64,000 nt of DNA, taken from positions 33,633 to 97,632 of the forward strand of contig CAZNTE010000007.1 in assembly GCA_964575895.1 (NCBI GenBank). Reading direction: 5' to 3'. The position numbers and the translations under genes were made by a program. The notes beneath the pieces were generated by a model, which worked only from the letters and a program-made list of their open reading frames with translations, had not been told where the DNA came from and did not search any database. Shown in pieces: positions 61,851 to 64,000 of the stretch. Source of the DNA: Gudongella sp964575895 (lineage in GTDB: Bacteria; Bacillota; Clostridia; Tissierellales; Tissierellaceae). Position 1 is the stretch's first letter, and each line of letters starts with the position of its first letter.

Positions 61851-62597
61851 ATGAACGAGATGTATGTATCAGGAAGAAATCCAGTAATGGAGTTGCTAAA
61901 ATCAGACAAACAAATTGATAAGTTATATGTTTTAAAAGGTGATGTAAAAGGGTCCATAAATAAGATTATGGGAATAGCCAAGGATAGAGGAATCGTGATT
62001 CAGCAAGTGGATAAGACAAAATTAGATTCCATGTCAGAAAATAGAGCTCATCAGGGAGTTGTAGCTTTAGTAACAGGTTATGAATATTCATCAGTCAAGG
62101 ACATCATATCATTAGCTAAGAAAAAAGGAGAAGAACCTTTCCTTGTTATCCTTGATGGCATTGAAGATACTCATAACCTTGGAGCCATAGTTAGAACTGC
62201 AGAGTGTGCAGGTGTACATGGAATAATAATTCCAAAGAGAAGATCAGCAATGGTAAATCAAACAGTGTATAAGAGTTCAGCAGGAGCTGTTGAGCATATG
62301 AAAATAGCACAAGTTAACAATATTGCCCAAACTATGGATGAGTTAAAAAAAGAAGGACTCTGGTTATATGGAGCAGACATGGATGGTAAAGATGTTTACT
62401 ATAATACAACATTAAATGGAGCTATAGGATTAGTTATTGGTGGAGAAGGAAAAGGCTTATCAAGACTAGTTAAAGAGAAATGCGATGTTATTGTTAACAT
62501 TCCAATGAAAGGAAAGATCAACTCTCTTAATGCATCAAATGCAGCAACAGTTCTTATTTTTGAGGTAGTGAGACAGTCAAATGAAAATAAAAAGTAG
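61851..62597 (+). CDS. rlmB: 23S rRNA (guanosine-2'-O-)-methyltransferase RlmB
   Basis: A 248-residue SPOUT-class methylase. The N-terminal part is the substrate-binding domain (SGRNPVMELLKSD, then the histidine in NRAHQGVVALV). The C-terminal knot has LDGIEDTHNLGAIVRTAECAG near 102 (in parts), VIGGEGKGLSRLV near 199 and IPMKGKINSLNASNA near 220. It methylates a guanosine of 23S rRNA. It overlaps the next gene by 17 nt. Confidence 0.94.
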   Translation: MNEMYVSGRNPVMELLKSDKQIDKLYVLKGDVKGSINKIMGIAKDRGIVIQQVDKTKLDSMSENRAHQGVVALVTGYEYSSVKDIISLAKKKGEEPFLVILDGIEDTHNLGAIVRTAECAGVHGIIIPKRRSAMVNQTVYKSSAGAVEHMKIAQVNNIAQTMDELKKEGLWLYGADMDGKDVYYNTTLNGAIGLVIGGEGKGLSRLVKEKCDVIVNIPMKGKINSLNASNAATVLIFEVVRQSNENKK

Positions 62598-63102
62598 GGC
62601 TAAAGAATTTTTATTTGTAGATGGGTATAATATAATTAACTCTTGGGATGACTTAAAAAAACTATCATTAGTCAGTTTAGAGGATGCAAGAGAAGCCCTT
62701 CTGGAAGTAATGGCTGAGTATCACCATTATTCAGGTATAGAGATCCATGTTGTCTATGATGCACATATGGTAAAAGGTAATAATGGTACTGAAGAAAAAC
62801 ATAAGGGTGTATTTGTAGTTTATACTAAAGAGAACGAGTTGGCTGACCATTATATTGAAAAGGTGTTAGATCAAATTGGTAGAATAAAAAGAGTTAGAGT
62901 GGCCACATCGGATTGGCTAGAACAACAGATAATACTTTCTAGAGGCGGGACGAGAATATCTGCAAGAGAATTGGAAGTTGAGATTATAAATGAAAGAAAC
63001 ATGGTGAATCGAAGAAGAAAAAGAACCAATCTTAAGAACGATATGCAACTGGGCAAAATAGAAGACCAATTATTGGAAAAGTTAAAGGACTGGAACAAAT
63101 AG
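62581..63102 (+). CDS. NYN-domain ribonuclease (YacP/Rae1-like)
   Basis: A 173-residue protein of the NYN (PIN-like) fold. Acidic site residues are in LFVDGYNIINSWDDL near residue 11 and IHVVYDAHMVKGN near 55, then ADHYIEKV near 88 and VRVATSDWLEQ near 103. The B. subtilis relative Rae1 cuts mRNA on the ribosome. The start lies inside the end of rlmB. Confidence 0.92.
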   Translation: MKIKSRAKEFLFVDGYNIINSWDDLKKLSLVSLEDAREALLEVMAEYHHYSGIEIHVVYDAHMVKGNNGTEEKHKGVFVVYTKENELADHYIEKVLDQIGRIKRVRVATSDWLEQQIILSRGGTRISARELEVEIINERNMVNRRRKRTNLKNDMQLGKIEDQLLEKLKDWNK

Positions 63103-63132
63103 GGATTTCAATTCAACTTCAGGAGGTATCAC

Positions 63133-63783
63133 ATGGGCTTCGATAGATATGCATCAAGTGTGGGGATGGAGTTTAATGGTTTAGAGGATGAAGCCATTGT
63201 GACAATGGCTAATAAAGGCAATGAAAAAGCACTAGAGTATCTCATATACAAATATAAGGATTTTGTGAAATCAAAAGCAAGATCCTACTACATTATAGGT
63301 GGGGATAGAGATGACATTATCCAAGAGGGGATGATTGGACTCTACAAGGCTATAAAGGGATATGAGAATGAGAAATTTGCTTCCTTTAGAAATTTTGCTG
63401 ATATTTGTGTTACTAGGCAAATGATTACAGCTATAAAAACTGCCACAAGACAGAAACATAAGCCATTAAATTCATATGTTTCACTTAATAAGCCCATATT
63501 TGGAGAAGGTTCTAATCCAACAATTGAAGATACAGTTAGAAGTGGTAGAATAACCGACCCCATGGAGTTGTTTATTGGGAAAGAAGAATTAGACAGAGTA
63601 GAGAGCAAGATAAATGGATTCTTGAGTAATTTGGAAAAAGAAGTATTAATGAGCTATGTTGAAGGCAGGTCCTATGAAGAGATAGCAACTGATCTAAATG
63701 TTAGAGTCAAAAGTATAGATAATGCGCTTCAGAGGGTTAAGAAGAAAATAGAGAGATACTATTTTGGGAATAATGAGTATTGA
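63133..63783 (+). CDS. sigH: RNA polymerase sigma-H factor
   Basis: A 216-residue sigma factor of the SigH (Spo0H) type, which starts sporulation and stationary-phase transcription in Firmicutes. Region 2 reads DDIIQEGMIGLYKAIKGY near residue 57 and FRNFADICVTRQMITAI near 85, region 4 YEEIATDLNVRVKSIDNALQRV near 181. Its place ahead of tRNA-Thr and tuf is the normal one. AGGAGG precedes the ATG. The organism is thus likely a spore former or derived from one. Confidence 0.94.
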   Translation: MGFDRYASSVGMEFNGLEDEAIVTMANKGNEKALEYLIYKYKDFVKSKARSYYIIGGDRDDIIQEGMIGLYKAIKGYENEKFASFRNFADICVTRQMITAIKTATRQKHKPLNSYVSLNKPIFGEGSNPTIEDTVRSGRITDPMELFIGKEELDRVESKINGFLSNLEKEVLMSYVEGRSYEEIATDLNVRVKSIDNALQRVKKKIERYYFGNNEY

Positions 63784-63820
63784 CAACGGCCTGCATCAAT
63801 AGTAAAATAATTTATTGTAA

Positions 63821-63896
63821 GCTCACATAGCTCAGGAGGTAGAGCACTTGCATGGTAAGCAAGAGGTCACCGGTTCAAATCCGGTTGTGAGCTCCA
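63821..63896 (+). tRNA. tRNA-Thr (anticodon GGT)
   Basis: Cloverleaf: 7-bp acceptor stem GCTCACA/TGTGAGC, anticodon stem CTTGC/GCAAG with loop ATGGTAA (anticodon GGT), T arm CCGGTTCAAATCCGG, discriminator T, and CCA encoded. It precedes tuf. Confidence 0.96.
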
Positions 63897-63963
63897 TATA
63901 AGTTAAGGAACACCCGGATGAGTTTTCTTAAAAAGAGATGATTATTAAGGGAGGAAGAAAAGA

Positions 63964-64000
63964 ATGGGTAAAGCTAAATTTGAAAGAAATAAGCCACACG
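63964..64000 (+). CDS. tuf: Elongation factor Tu, first 12 codons only
   Basis: The window ends after MGKAKFERNKPH, the typical start of EF-Tu in Firmicutes (the next residues would form the first GTPase motif). GGGAGG precedes the ATG. The position after sigH and tRNA-Thr agrees. Confidence 0.92.
   Translation, partial: MGKAKFERNKPH

Overview
The window comes from a low-GC Gram-positive anaerobe of the class Clostridia, possibly Tissierellales-like. The grounds are the very AT-rich codon use, a ctsR-mcsA-mcsB-clpC-radA heat-shock cluster, the block carD / PIN-TRAM / ispD / ispF / proS / gltX / cysS / mrnC / thyX / rlmB / yacP / sigH / tRNA-Thr / tuf, a T-box leader and a cyclic-di-GMP-I riboswitch. 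I did not assign a species.

Positions 1 to about 26,075 look like the right-hand part of a mobile element. It starts inside a type-1 BREX anti-phage locus (brxC 3' part, pglX, pglZ, brxL) followed by an Abi_2/HEPN abortive-infection gene. Next come a leftward mobilization module (small membrane protein, MobC, MOBP relaxase, candidate oriT), a truncated WYL-type regulator with two matching operators, a DUF4365 nuclease-like gene, an unrecognised gene, and an XRE/ImmA-IrrE control module with opposed, operator-overlapped promoters. After these lie small regulators, a sigma-like protein, an apparently structured RNA, and three tandem large serine recombinases. The element ends inside a type I restriction methylase gene: only the C-terminal part of hsdM (26076-27032) remains. 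No 5' half of hsdM is visible to the left, so the other end of the element, and with it the BREX locus, most likely belongs to one insertion larger than 26 kb.

From 27 to 30.5 kb lie a DUF3644 gene, a gene broken by a 100-N assembly gap, a flavodoxin-like gene, a DUF1905-like gene and a frameshifted membrane-protein gene. From 30.6 to 43 kb are ordinary chromosomal genes: an Lsa-type ABC-F protein, acetyltransferases, pterin dehydratase with an atypical ThyX, a phosphatase, a Nim-like flavoprotein, signal peptidase, D-cysteine desulfhydrase, an AI-2E permease, a 3-methyladenine glycosylase and P5C dehydrogenase.

From 43 to 64 kb is conserved housekeeping: an EF-G-like GTPase, a c-di-GMP-controlled secreted transglutaminase-like protein, the CtsR regulon, RadA, CarD, isoprenoid genes, three aminoacyl-tRNA synthetases (proS behind a T-box, cysS behind an unexplained leader), RNA-processing genes, a second canonical ThyX, SigH, tRNA-Thr and the start of tuf.
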